Position numbers and translations under genes: made by a program | Assembly: GCA_964598695.1 (NCBI GenBank) | Contig: CAZRDB010000006.1 | Coordinates: forward strand, 1-56,649 | Reading direction: 5' to 3' | DNA length: 56,649 nucleotides | Origin: CAZRDB01 sp964598695 | GTDB lineage: Bacteria > Armatimonadota > Zipacnadia > UBA1398 | Shown: piece by piece, positions 16,566 to 23,870 of the stretch | Position numbering within the stretch: the stretch's first letter is position 1 | How the letters are laid out: each line of letters begins with the position of its first letter | The notes under the pieces: model-generated | What the model saw: only the letters and a program-made list of their open reading frames with translations | The model's database searches: none | Told to the model about the DNA's origin: nothing

Positions 16566-17291
16566 CTAGCGAATCTCCGCCTCGCCGCCGGCGGCAACCA
16601 GGCTGTCGACGAGTTCCTGGGCCTTGTCGCGCGGCAGCCCGGTGTCGACCGGGCGCGGCAGGACGGTCATCAGCTTCTTGGCCTCCTGGCGCTGCACCTC
16701 GGCCTCCTTGGGCGTCGGGGGGATGCCCTTCCAGCCGCAGATCGCCTGCACGACGGCGTCCTGGGCCATGTCGGGAACGTGGTTGAGGTAGACGGAGAAG
16801 CGGGCCGCGCGGCGGACCGAACACAGGGTGATGTCGACGCCCGCCTCGGTCTCGGTGAGCAGCGCGGTGAGCGAGGCGACCTCGGTGTCGGACCGCTCCT
16901 CCCGGGTGACCGCCGCCGAGCGACGGCCGTCGCCACTGGTCGCCTCGGTGACCGCGGCGCCTGCCAGCTCGGTGCGGTAGAAGCCGAGCACATCGTCGAA
17001 GGAGCCGCCGGTCCGATAGGTGGCCTGGCTGGAGGCCCCGGCGCCGTCCTCGATGCTGACGCGCACGGCGCGCTCGGTGGCGCGGGCGCCGGGGACGACG
17101 GGGATACCGATCTCGTCGATCGAGGCCTCGCGGGTGACGTTGCCGGCCTCGGCGGCCTCGATCGCGGCCTGCTCGGCCACCTGCTGCGCCACGTCCTTCT
17201 TCTTGCAGCCAGCCGCCAGGGCCACGAGCAGGATGAGCGCGGCCGCGCCGAGCACACGTGGGGCTTGCCGCATCACCGACAGCACGATCAT
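16566..17291 (-). CDS. Predicted lipoprotein downstream of sugar ABC ATPase
   Basis: A 241-residue lipoprotein. The signal sequence ends LVALAAGC followed by KKK, a good lipobox. The first ~30 mature residues are Ala/Glu/Gln-rich and probably helical. The middle contains IPVVPGARATER and a segment TYRTGGSFDDVLGFYRTELAGA like those in small extracytoplasmic proteins of unknown function (the DDVLxFYxxxL pattern). No enzyme motif is seen. The ATG start at 17291 shares the sequence TGATG with the ABC gene stop, so the two are translationally coupled. It is not a periplasmic sugar-binding protein, being too short and lacking that fold. The name beyond lipoprotein cannot be supported. Confidence 0.7.
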   Translation of the reverse strand: MIVLSVMRQAPRVLGAAALILLVALAAGCKKKDVAQQVAEQAAIEAAEAGNVTREASIDEIGIPVVPGARATERAVRVSIEDGAGASSQATYRTGGSFDDVLGFYRTELAGAAVTEATSGDGRRSAAVTREERSDTEVASLTALLTETEAGVDITLCSVRRAARFSVYLNHVPDMAQDAVVQAICGWKGIPPTPKEAEVQRQEAKKLMTVLPRPVDTGLPRDKAQELVDSLVAAGGEAEIR

Positions 17292-18802
17292 CACACGGTA
17301 CCACCCGTCGCGAGTTGCATGATCCGCTCCTGGGTCGCCTCGGCTCTGGTGAGTTCGCCCACCACGCGACCCTCGCGCATCACGTAGATCCGGTGTGCCA
17401 CGCCCAGCACCTCGGGCAGTTCCGAGGAGATCATGAGCACGGCATGCCCCTTATCGCAGAGGCTGTTCATCAGCGAGTAGATCTCGTTCTTCGCGCCTAC
17501 GTCGATCCCCCGCGTGGGCTCGTCCAGGATCAGGAGCTGGCAGTTGGTGAAGAGCCACTTCGCGAGGACAACCTTCTGCTGGTTCCCGCCGGAGAGGAGC
17601 CGGACCTTCTGGCGCAGCCCCGGGGTCCGCACCCGGAGCTGGTCGACGTAGCGCGTCCCCGCCGCGTTCTCCAACGTCTGCGAGAGCAAGCCGAAGCGGC
17701 TAATCGCCCGCAGGTCGGTCAGGGTGATGTTCGCGCCGACGCCCAGCCCGAGCACGAGCCCCTGCGACTTGCGATCCTCGGTCGCCAGGCCGATCCCGAG
17801 CCGGATCGCGTCGCGCGGCGAACGGATCGTCACGGCCTTGCCGCCGACGAGGATCCGGCCGGCATCGTGCCGATCGGCCCCGAAGACCGCGCGCGCCACC
17901 TCGGTGCGGCCCGAGCCGACGAGGCCGGCCAACGCCACGATCTCGCCCTTGCGGACCACCAGGTTGACCTCGCGGAACCCCTTGCCCGCGGAGAAGCCCT
18001 CCAGCCGGAGGGCCTCACCGGCCGCGTGCGGGGTGGTCGAGGGGATGAACTCGTTCAGCTCGCGCCCGACCATGTGCAGCACGAGCTTCTCACGCGGCAT
18101 CTCCGCGACGGGAGCGGTCACGATGTGCCGGCCGTCGCGCAGGACGCTGATCGTGTCGGCGATTTCGGACAGCTCCTCGAGCCGGTGCGAGATGTAGATC
18201 ATGCCGACGCCCTGCGACCGCAGATCGCGGATCAGCCGGAACAGCGCCTCCAGCTCGTGGTCCGACAGCGTGGCGGAGGGCTCGTCGAGGATGAGCACCC
18301 GAGCGTCCTCACGGAGCGCCTTGGCGATCTCCACGAGTTGCTGGTGCGCGACCGAGAGCCGTCCGGCCAGCTCGCGCGGCGAGATCTCAGCCCCCACGCG
18401 CGCCAGGAGCGCTCGGCACTCGGTCTCCATCCGCCGGTAGTCGACCAGGCCGCCGCGCGTCGGCAGGTTGCCGAGGAAGATGTTCTCCATCACGCTGAGG
18501 CGAGGGACCAGGTTGAACTCCTGGTAGATGACGCGGATCCCGCGGGCCATCGACTCCTGCGGCGAGGCCAGCGCGACCGGCTCGCCGTGCATCCGGATCT
18601 CGCCCTCGTCGCGCTGGTGGGCCCCCGCGAGGATCTTGATCAGGGTGGACTTGCCGGCGCCGTTCTCACCGACGAGGGCCAGCACCTCGCCCTCGTGGAG
18701 CGTCAGGTCGACGCCGTCCAGGGCCTGCACGCCCGGGAAGCCCTTGCGGATCCCGCGCACGGAGAGAAGCGGTGCGGGCTCGCTCTGCGGTTCGGCTGCC
18801 AC
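17291..18802 (-). CDS. Sugar-type ABC transporter ATP-binding protein (RbsA/MglA-like)
   Basis: A 503-residue protein with two fused ATPase domains, as in the ribose/galactose importers. Domain 1 has Walker A GENGAGKST (45-53), a degenerate signature LSVAHQQ and Walker B LILDEPSATLSDHE. Domain 2 has the family-typical altered P-loop GLVGSGRTEVA, a true signature LSGGNQQKVVLAKWL and Walker B LILDEPTRGIDVGAK. This is the standard RbsA length and asymmetry. GTG 18802 is chosen because ACAGGAGG lies 10 bases upstream. The oddity is context: no RbsC-like permease or sugar-binding protein is adjacent; the neighbours are an inactive thioredoxin-like protein and a lipoprotein. Substrate cannot be inferred. 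Confidence 0.92.
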   Translation of the reverse strand: MAAEPQSEPAPLLSVRGIRKGFPGVQALDGVDLTLHEGEVLALVGENGAGKSTLIKILAGAHQRDEGEIRMHGEPVALASPQESMARGIRVIYQEFNLVPRLSVMENIFLGNLPTRGGLVDYRRMETECRALLARVGAEISPRELAGRLSVAHQQLVEIAKALREDARVLILDEPSATLSDHELEALFRLIRDLRSQGVGMIYISHRLEELSEIADTISVLRDGRHIVTAPVAEMPREKLVLHMVGRELNEFIPSTTPHAAGEALRLEGFSAGKGFREVNLVVRKGEIVALAGLVGSGRTEVARAVFGADRHDAGRILVGGKAVTIRSPRDAIRLGIGLATEDRKSQGLVLGLGVGANITLTDLRAISRFGLLSQTLENAAGTRYVDQLRVRTPGLRQKVRLLSGGNQQKVVLAKWLFTNCQLLILDEPTRGIDVGAKNEIYSLMNSLCDKGHAVLMISSELPEVLGVAHRIYVMREGRVVGELTRAEATQERIMQLATGGTV

Positions 18803-18825
18803 GTCGGTCGAGCCTCCTGTCTCCG

Positions 18826-20130
18826 CTACTCGCCGTCCGGGGCCGAGGGATCGGGACCGGGCGCGGTGAGTACGGCCGCCCGGTAGACGGCCGCGAACTC
18901 CGCGGTGCCCTCCAGGTAGGCTCGCAAGCCGTCGCCTGAGAGCCCCTCGGAGAGGACGCCCCAACCCACCACCAGGCTGTCTTCCTCGCCGAGCATGAAC
19001 TTGCCGATGTACCGGGCGTAGTCGGCGCTCGCCAGCAGGTTGTAGAAGCCCCGCCGGGTCTCGTCGTCGGGCAGGTCGGGGAGGGCCGAGGGGACGGCGA
19101 TGGCCACGATTCCCTCGCGCGAGACCACGCGCAGCTCCTCGCCGCCCACGGCGATGGTGAACAGGCCGTCGCCGGAGTCCTCGAACGCGAGACCGGTCTG
19201 CTCGAGCACCGCGCGCAGGGCGGCGGGGTCGCCGGCGCCGGGCTCGGGAGCCGTCAGCGCACCGCCCCCTTCGTACAGCTTGGCCAGCGCGGCGAGCCGC
19301 CGGAGATACTCCGTCACCGTCGCGCCGGTCAGGTCGGCGTCGACGACGTGTTGCTCGAGCCAGACGTCGCCGTCGGGTCCGATGCCGAACTTGCCGATCG
19401 CGCACTCGTGGTTGCCGCGCAGGAGCCGCGTGTACAGGGCGAGCGGGTCGCCGGCGGCGTCGGCCGACCACCACTTCTGGAAGCTCATGACCCCGCCGCC
19501 CACGTTGGCGTACAGCTCGCAGCCGTCGACGGTGACCGCGTACATCCCGCGCTCGTTCTGCGTGTACGGGAGCTGGGCCGCGTCGAGCAGCTCGCGGGTG
19601 CGCTTCTGGTCGGCCTCGGTCTGCTCGATCGCGCTCGCCGACACGGGCTCCGGGTGCGCGGCGAGGGCCGCCTCGACGGCCGCGTCGAGGTCGCCCGGGT
19701 CCTTGTCGTCGCGGCAGTACTCCGCGATCGTCGCGACCATGGCGACCAAGGCGTCCTTGTGGTAGTAGCCGGTGATCGAGTAGTAGAGCCGACCGTCGGG
19801 CCGGAGGAACGCGAGCGCCGGCGGGCCGGCGAGGCCGAGCCTCTTGAGGAAGGTCCGATTCTCGTCGTCGTTGACGCGGAGCGCCACGAGGCCCTCGGCG
19901 GCCTCGGCGAACTCGGCGGTCGAGAGAACGTCCGCCTCGAGCTTCCGGCTCCAGGTGTTGGTCTCGGAGTAGACGCTGGCGAGAACCATCGTCTGCTCCG
20001 CCTTCGCCTGCGCGAGGGCCGCGGCGAGGTCGTCCTCCAGCCACGCGGGTCCCTGAGCGCGGGCGCAGGAGGCCGTGGCAAGCAGCGTCAGCAGATACAG
20101 CCGTCCCCGGACCGAAGAGCGCCGGTTCAT
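18826..20130 (-). CDS. Exported thioredoxin-fold protein without CxxC, with two YbjN-like repeats
   Basis: A 434-residue exported protein. After a signal peptide ending ARA before QG (around 26), residues 28-145 align by eye with the thioredoxin-like domains at 44193-47127 (WLEDDLAAALAQAKAE, LEADVLSTAEFAEAAEGLVALRVNDDENRTFLKRLG, PPALAFLRPDGRL). Where those have WCGWC this one has YSETNTWS, so the redox cysteines are gone. Two alpha/beta repeats follow (about 175-280 and 295-415) that resemble the YbjN/secretion-chaperone fold: LLDAAQLPYTQNERGMYAV... and VLEQTGLAFEDSGDGLFTI..., each ending in a GKF segment. ATG 20130 overlaps the miaB stop as ATGA. Probably a binding or chaperone protein, not a reductase. 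Confidence 0.65.
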   Translation of the reverse strand: MNRRSSVRGRLYLLTLLATASCARAQGPAWLEDDLAAALAQAKAEQTMVLASVYSETNTWSRKLEADVLSTAEFAEAAEGLVALRVNDDENRTFLKRLGLAGPPALAFLRPDGRLYYSITGYYHKDALVAMVATIAEYCRDDKDPGDLDAAVEAALAAHPEPVSASAIEQTEADQKRTRELLDAAQLPYTQNERGMYAVTVDGCELYANVGGGVMSFQKWWSADAAGDPLALYTRLLRGNHECAIGKFGIGPDGDVWLEQHVVDADLTGATVTEYLRRLAALAKLYEGGGALTAPEPGAGDPAALRAVLEQTGLAFEDSGDGLFTIAVGGEELRVVSREGIVAIAVPSALPDLPDDETRRGFYNLLASADYARYIGKFMLGEEDSLVVGWGVLSEGLSGDGLRAYLEGTAEFAAVYRAAVLTAPGPDPSAPDGE

Positions 20131-21500
20131 CGTTCGCCTGATGTCCTCTCCGAGTGGGCGGACGGCGCGCCGCAGTCCGCGGAAGCGGCCCGCTCCAGCT
20201 CGCCTTCGAAGCCCCAGAGCTTGGCCCGCGTCGCGCGGACCCGGACGAAGTCGCCCTCGCCCGTGCCGGGCGCCGCGGGGAAGATCGCGAGCTTGTTGGC
20301 GCGCGTGCGGCCCGTGAGGCGCGTCGGGTCGCGGTCGCTCGGACCGTCGACGAGCACCTCGAAGGCGTCTCCCGTGAGCTGCTCGTTACGCTCGCGCGAG
20401 ATCTCCTTCTGGAGGCCGGCCAGCTCCTCCAGCCGGGCCACCTTCTCCGCGTGCGGGACGGGGTCCTGCATCGTGGCGGCCGTCGTGCCCGGTCTCGGGA
20501 CGTAGATGAAGCTGAACGCCTGGTCGTACCGGACCTCGCGGAACAGGCTCAGGGTGTTCTCGAACATCTCGCGGGTCTCGCCGGGGAAGCCCACGATCAC
20601 GTCGGTGGTGAGACTGAGGTCTGGGATGAGCGCCCGGGCCCGACGAACGAGGTCGAGGTACTGCGCGCGCGTGTAGCGACGACGCATCGCGGTCAGGATC
20701 CGGTCGTCGCCCGCCTGGACGGGCAAGTGCAGGTGCTCGCAGACCTTGGGCAGCTCGGCCATCGCCTCCAGGAGGTTCGGGCCGAAGTCGGCCGGGTGCG
20801 AGGTCGTGAAGCGCACGCGCCGGATGCCGTCGATCGCGTCGACCGCGCGCAGCAGATCGGCGAAGTCGGGCGCAGCCGGAGCGAGGTCCTTGCCGTACGC
20901 GTTCACGTTCTGGCCGAGCAACGTGACCTCGACCCACCCGCGCGCGGCGAGATCCTCGACCTCGCGGACGATCGACGCGAGAGGGCGGCTTCGCTCGGGG
21001 CCCCGCACGTGGGGCACGATGCAGTAGGCGCAGAAGTTGGTGCAGCCGTAGATCGCGTCGACGTACGCCCGGAAGCGGCTGGCATGGCGCCGGGGGGTGA
21101 TCGTGGAGCCGTCGCGCACCTCGCCCGTGCGCACGCCGCGGGAGCCCTCCAGCGCCTCTTGGACCAGCGCCACCACGTCCTCGAGGCGACCCGTGCCGCA
21201 GACGAAGTCCAGGTGCGGGTAGCGGTCGAGGAGCGCCTGGCCGTGCTCCTCAGCCATGCAGCCGCAGACCCCCGCCACGCGGAGCGTCCCCTGGCGCTTG
21301 CGCGCGGAGAGGCCGCCGAGCTTGGTCTCGACCTTCTGCTCCGGGCGCTCGCGAACGGCGCACGTGTTGAGCAGAACGATCTCAGCCGCCTGCTCCGATT
21401 CGGCGGGCGCGTAGCCGGCGGCGAGCAGGAGCCCGGCGAGCCCCTCGGAGTCGTGGACGTTCATCTGGCAGCCGTAGGTGGCGATGTGGAAGGTCAGCAT
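20127..21500 (-). CDS. miaB: tRNA-2-methylthio-N6-dimethylallyladenosine synthase
   Basis: Radical-SAM methylthiotransferase that modifies i6A37 in tRNAs reading UNN codons. The 457-residue protein has the N-terminal UPF0004 domain with its three cluster cysteines (C11 in YGCQMN, C47 in NTCAVRE, C81 in GCMAE), the radical-SAM motif C153-x3-C157-x2-C160, GQNVNAYGKD typical of MiaB as opposed to RimO, and a C-terminal TRAM domain ending near WGFEGEL. ATG 21500 is supported by the family start (MLTFHIATYGCQMN). It leads an apparent operon with the thioredoxin-like, ABC, lipoprotein and PAP2 genes; the next start overlaps its stop (ATGA). No miaA is in the window. Confidence 0.95.
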   Translation of the reverse strand: MLTFHIATYGCQMNVHDSEGLAGLLLAAGYAPAESEQAAEIVLLNTCAVRERPEQKVETKLGGLSARKRQGTLRVAGVCGCMAEEHGQALLDRYPHLDFVCGTGRLEDVVALVQEALEGSRGVRTGEVRDGSTITPRRHASRFRAYVDAIYGCTNFCAYCIVPHVRGPERSRPLASIVREVEDLAARGWVEVTLLGQNVNAYGKDLAPAAPDFADLLRAVDAIDGIRRVRFTTSHPADFGPNLLEAMAELPKVCEHLHLPVQAGDDRILTAMRRRYTRAQYLDLVRRARALIPDLSLTTDVIVGFPGETREMFENTLSLFREVRYDQAFSFIYVPRPGTTAATMQDPVPHAEKVARLEELAGLQKEISRERNEQLTGDAFEVLVDGPSDRDPTRLTGRTRANKLAIFPAAPGTGEGDFVRVRATRAKLWGFEGELERAASADCGAPSAHSERTSGER

Positions 21501-21522
21501 GTCTGCACTACGAACTGGTTCT

Positions 21523-21550
21523 TTGGCAATTCCGACCCCTGTGGTAGGAT
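21523..21550 (+). promoter_or_regulatory. Promoter for the CBM9-like gene
   Basis: TTGGCA (21523-21528) and TAGGAT (21545-21550) are 16 bases apart on the plus strand, in the divergent gap between miaB and the gene starting at 21650. The predicted start near 21557 gives a leader of about 93 bases that includes the perfect palindrome ATGGTACCAT (21618-21627). Confidence 0.55.
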
Positions 21551-21649
21551 GAGCCGGTCGGAGCCGACTGGTGTCGCACGGGCGTGCAACACCGCGGCCG
21601 CGATGGATCACTCGAACGCATGGTACCATACTTGGTGAGGTGACGGAGA

Positions 21650-22654
21650 GTGAAGCGAACGACTGCGGTGATGGGTGTAGCGCTCCTCCTGTTGGCCACG
21701 GCGGCGCTCGCGGAGGGCACCTGGACGCCGACCCAGCTCCCGACGGTTCGGGTGCGCGATCTCGGCATGCCTCCGGCGCTGGACGGCAAGGCGGGCGACC
21801 GGGCCTGGTCGGATTCGCAGCGCGTCTCGGTCAAGGCGAAGGAGTTCCCGACGCCTGGCTTCACGCTCTCCGTCGGGGCGTTCGATGACCGTCTCTACCT
21901 GGCCTGCGAGACCCGCGCCGACTCGGCGCACATGGACGCCCGCACGCGCGACGACGCGCAGGTCCTCGCCGACGACTCGTTCGAGATCGTCCTCGGGTGC
22001 TCGGCGCCGAGCCCCTACCGCGCGATCCGGATCTTCGTGACCGCCAACGGCACCGTTTACGACGAGGCGCTGCGGGGAGCCGACGCCACGGGCGATCCCG
22101 CAGTGAACGTCCCGGTCGAAGCGGCGGCGCGGCTGACCGGCTCGACCTGGACCCTCGAGATGTCGCTGCCGTGGAGTGAGTTGGGGCTCGCGCCGGCAGG
22201 CCGACAGGTCTTCGGCTTCAATGTCCTGCTCCACCGTGCCGGCAAGGTCGCTGCCGGGCTCTCGCCCGACCTCGAGACCGGCGATCTGATGGCTCTGCCG
22301 GTGGGTGTGCGCGGCTATCGCTGCGACTCCGACGACATGGGCCTGCGCGACCTGACCGCGGCGCTCGACGCGAGCGGCGACCTCAAGCTGACCGTCCGCG
22401 CCAGCAACGAGCGGTCGCACGACGGCGTGTTCCGGATCGCGAGCGCGACCGGAACGCTCGCGCCTCCCTCGCTCCGCGGCGATGGCCCGATGGCGATCAT
22501 CGCCGAGGGCGAGAGCGCGACCGTGCCGCTGGCGCCCGTGCCGGTCGGCGACTCGACCGAGCCGTTCCTGGTCGTCCTCGCGGGCTTCGACGGTCTGCGT
22601 GACACGACCGACCCGATCACCTTCGCGGCCTACATCGTCCGTCACGCCGAGTAG
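21650..22654 (+). CDS. Secreted CBM9-like carbohydrate-binding protein
   Basis: A 334-residue exported protein with a signal peptide (MKRTTAVMGVALLLLATAALA before EG). Residues about 40-220 match the family-9 carbohydrate-binding (DOMON-like) pattern: a start like PPALDGKAGDRAWSDSQRV, then DDRLYLACETR, DDSFEIVLGCS, GTVYDEAL and WTLEMSLPWSELGL ending near FGFNVLLHRA. Such domains bind sugar ends or haem/ligands and are common on secreted hydrolases, but no catalytic domain is attached here. The C-terminal ~90 residues form a separate beta domain. The GTG start at 21650 follows GGTGACGGAGA. It is followed after 40 bases by a sugar isomerase/epimerase gene. Confidence 0.75.
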   Translation: MKRTTAVMGVALLLLATAALAEGTWTPTQLPTVRVRDLGMPPALDGKAGDRAWSDSQRVSVKAKEFPTPGFTLSVGAFDDRLYLACETRADSAHMDARTRDDAQVLADDSFEIVLGCSAPSPYRAIRIFVTANGTVYDEALRGADATGDPAVNVPVEAAARLTGSTWTLEMSLPWSELGLAPAGRQVFGFNVLLHRAGKVAAGLSPDLETGDLMALPVGVRGYRCDSDDMGLRDLTAALDASGDLKLTVRASNERSHDGVFRIASATGTLAPPSLRGDGPMAIIAEGESATVPLAPVPVGDSTEPFLVVLAGFDGLRDTTDPITFAAYIVRHAE

Positions 22655-22694
22655 CCGCCGGCCCCTTCGCCCCCGTCCGGGAGGGAGACAGAGC

Positions 22695-23576
22695 ATGTAC
22701 GCAGCGATCCGCGAGGCCATCGTCCTCAGCGCGGGCTACCCCACCATCGCCGAGGGGCTCGCCGACCTCGGGCTGTCCGGGCTCGAGATGGAGTTCTTCC
22801 GCGATCGGACCGCTCTGGCGCTCGACCCGGCCGGCGGGCCCGAGAAGCTCGACCTCGCGACCGACGCAGGGCTCGGTGCGCTGCGGGACCAGTGCGCCGC
22901 GGCCGGCGCCCGGATCTCCGCGTTCCTCCTCGCCAACAACTTCGGCGCCGACGACCGCGATGCCGAGATCGACTGGGTGGTCGCGGCCGCGCGCGCGGCG
23001 CACGCCCTGGGCGTTCCGGCGATCCGGATCGACGCGATCATGCACGGCGAGCGCGAGCTGCCGCTCGCGGAGCGCCAGGAGATCTTCCATCGCGCGATGG
23101 CGACCGTGCTCGAGCGGACCGCCGACTGGGGAATCGACTTCGGGATCGAGAACCACGGTTTCCAGGGCAACGATCCGGAGTTCCTCAAGGGGATCTTCGA
23201 CCGCGCCGGCGACCGGCGGCTCGGGCTGACGATGGACACCGGCAACTTCTACTGGGCCGGCCACCCGCTCGAGCGCGTCTACGAGATCCTCGAGATGCTG
23301 GCCCCACACACCAAGCACACGCACGTGAAGAACATCGGCTACCCCGAGGATCGGCGCAACGTCCAGCGGGAGCTGGGCTGGGAGTACGGACGGTACTGCT
23401 GCCCGATCCCCGAGGGCGACATCGACCACACCAAGCTCGTGGGCTTCCTCCGCGCGACGGGGTATGACAGAGACTTCACGATCGAGGACGAATCGCTCGG
23501 CAAGTTCGCGGCGGGCGAGGAGCGCATCGGCGTGCTGCGCACCGAGGCGGAGTATGTGAAGCGGATCCTGAGCTGA
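22695..23576 (+). CDS. Sugar phosphate isomerase/epimerase family protein
   Basis: A 293-residue TIM-barrel protein of the xylose-isomerase-like/AP-endonuclease-2 family. Likely metal ligands follow the family order: Glu in GIENHG, Asp in MDTGNFYW, His in HTHVKNIG and a late Glu in FTIEDES. Members act as inositol/sugar isomerases, epimerases or dehydratase partners; substrate cannot be read from sequence. ATG 22695 has GGGAGGGAGA upstream; the open frame extends back into the previous gene but that part is not coding. It lacks a signal peptide, unlike the Tat-exported relative at 40624-41532. A good terminator hairpin follows. Confidence 0.85.
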   Translation: MYAAIREAIVLSAGYPTIAEGLADLGLSGLEMEFFRDRTALALDPAGGPEKLDLATDAGLGALRDQCAAAGARISAFLLANNFGADDRDAEIDWVVAAARAAHALGVPAIRIDAIMHGERELPLAERQEIFHRAMATVLERTADWGIDFGIENHGFQGNDPEFLKGIFDRAGDRRLGLTMDTGNFYWAGHPLERVYEILEMLAPHTKHTHVKNIGYPEDRRNVQRELGWEYGRYCCPIPEGDIDHTKLVGFLRATGYDRDFTIEDESLGKFAAGEERIGVLRTEAEYVKRILS

Positions 23577-23601
23577 GATGACCCGGCTCCGAACGCATGG
23601 G

Positions 23602-23645
23602 GAGCGCCCGGTGGACGCGTGCCGCCGGGCGCTCTTGTGCTGTTT
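23602..23645 (+). terminator. Rho-independent terminator after the isomerase gene
   Basis: GAGCGCCCGG (23602-23611) pairs perfectly with CCGGGCGCTC (23625-23634) around a 13-base loop and is followed at once by the T-rich stretch TTGTGCTGTTT. It begins 26 bases after the stop codon. It is the most conventional terminator in the window. Confidence 0.65.
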
Positions 23646-23818
23646 GGGGGTGCTGCTCCTCGCTCGGCCGGCCCTCGGCCGCCGTAGGCGCGATGGGGGG
23701 CGGCCGCTGCGGTGGGGTCGCGGACCACGCGGCCAGGTTCAGCTCGAGCAGGCGAAGCTCCACGGCCTGGAGTTCGTCCCCTGAGCGCCGACTGCGGTCG
23801 AGCGCGACCCCGCCAAGC

Positions 23819-23827
23819 TGCTACACT
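23819..23827 (+). promoter_or_regulatory. Possible extended -10 promoter for the 23871 gene
   Basis: TGCTACACT is an extended -10 element (TGnTACACT) 44 bases before the start codon at 23871, downstream of the terminator. No -35 hexamer is recognisable 17 bases further up, so the support is modest. The rest of the 294-base gap (23577-23870) holds no convincing gene. Confidence 0.35.
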
Positions 23828-23870
23828 GTCTATCGGTTCCCGCACTGCGCTTCTCCGGGGAGGTCGCCAC

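Noticed and set aside
16566..17291. A periplasmic sugar-binding protein for the ABC ATPase
   Set aside because: The lipoprotein is too short and lacks the bilobed binding-protein pattern.
21618..21627. The palindrome ATGGTACCAT as an operator
   Set aside because: A 10-base palindrome occurs by chance often enough, it is a single copy here and no regulator gene lies nearby; it is mentioned only with the promoter.
23578..23784. A 68-codon open frame starting just after the isomerase stop
   Set aside because: It runs through the terminator hairpin, has an Arg-rich composition typical of random GC-rich sequence and has no ribosome site.
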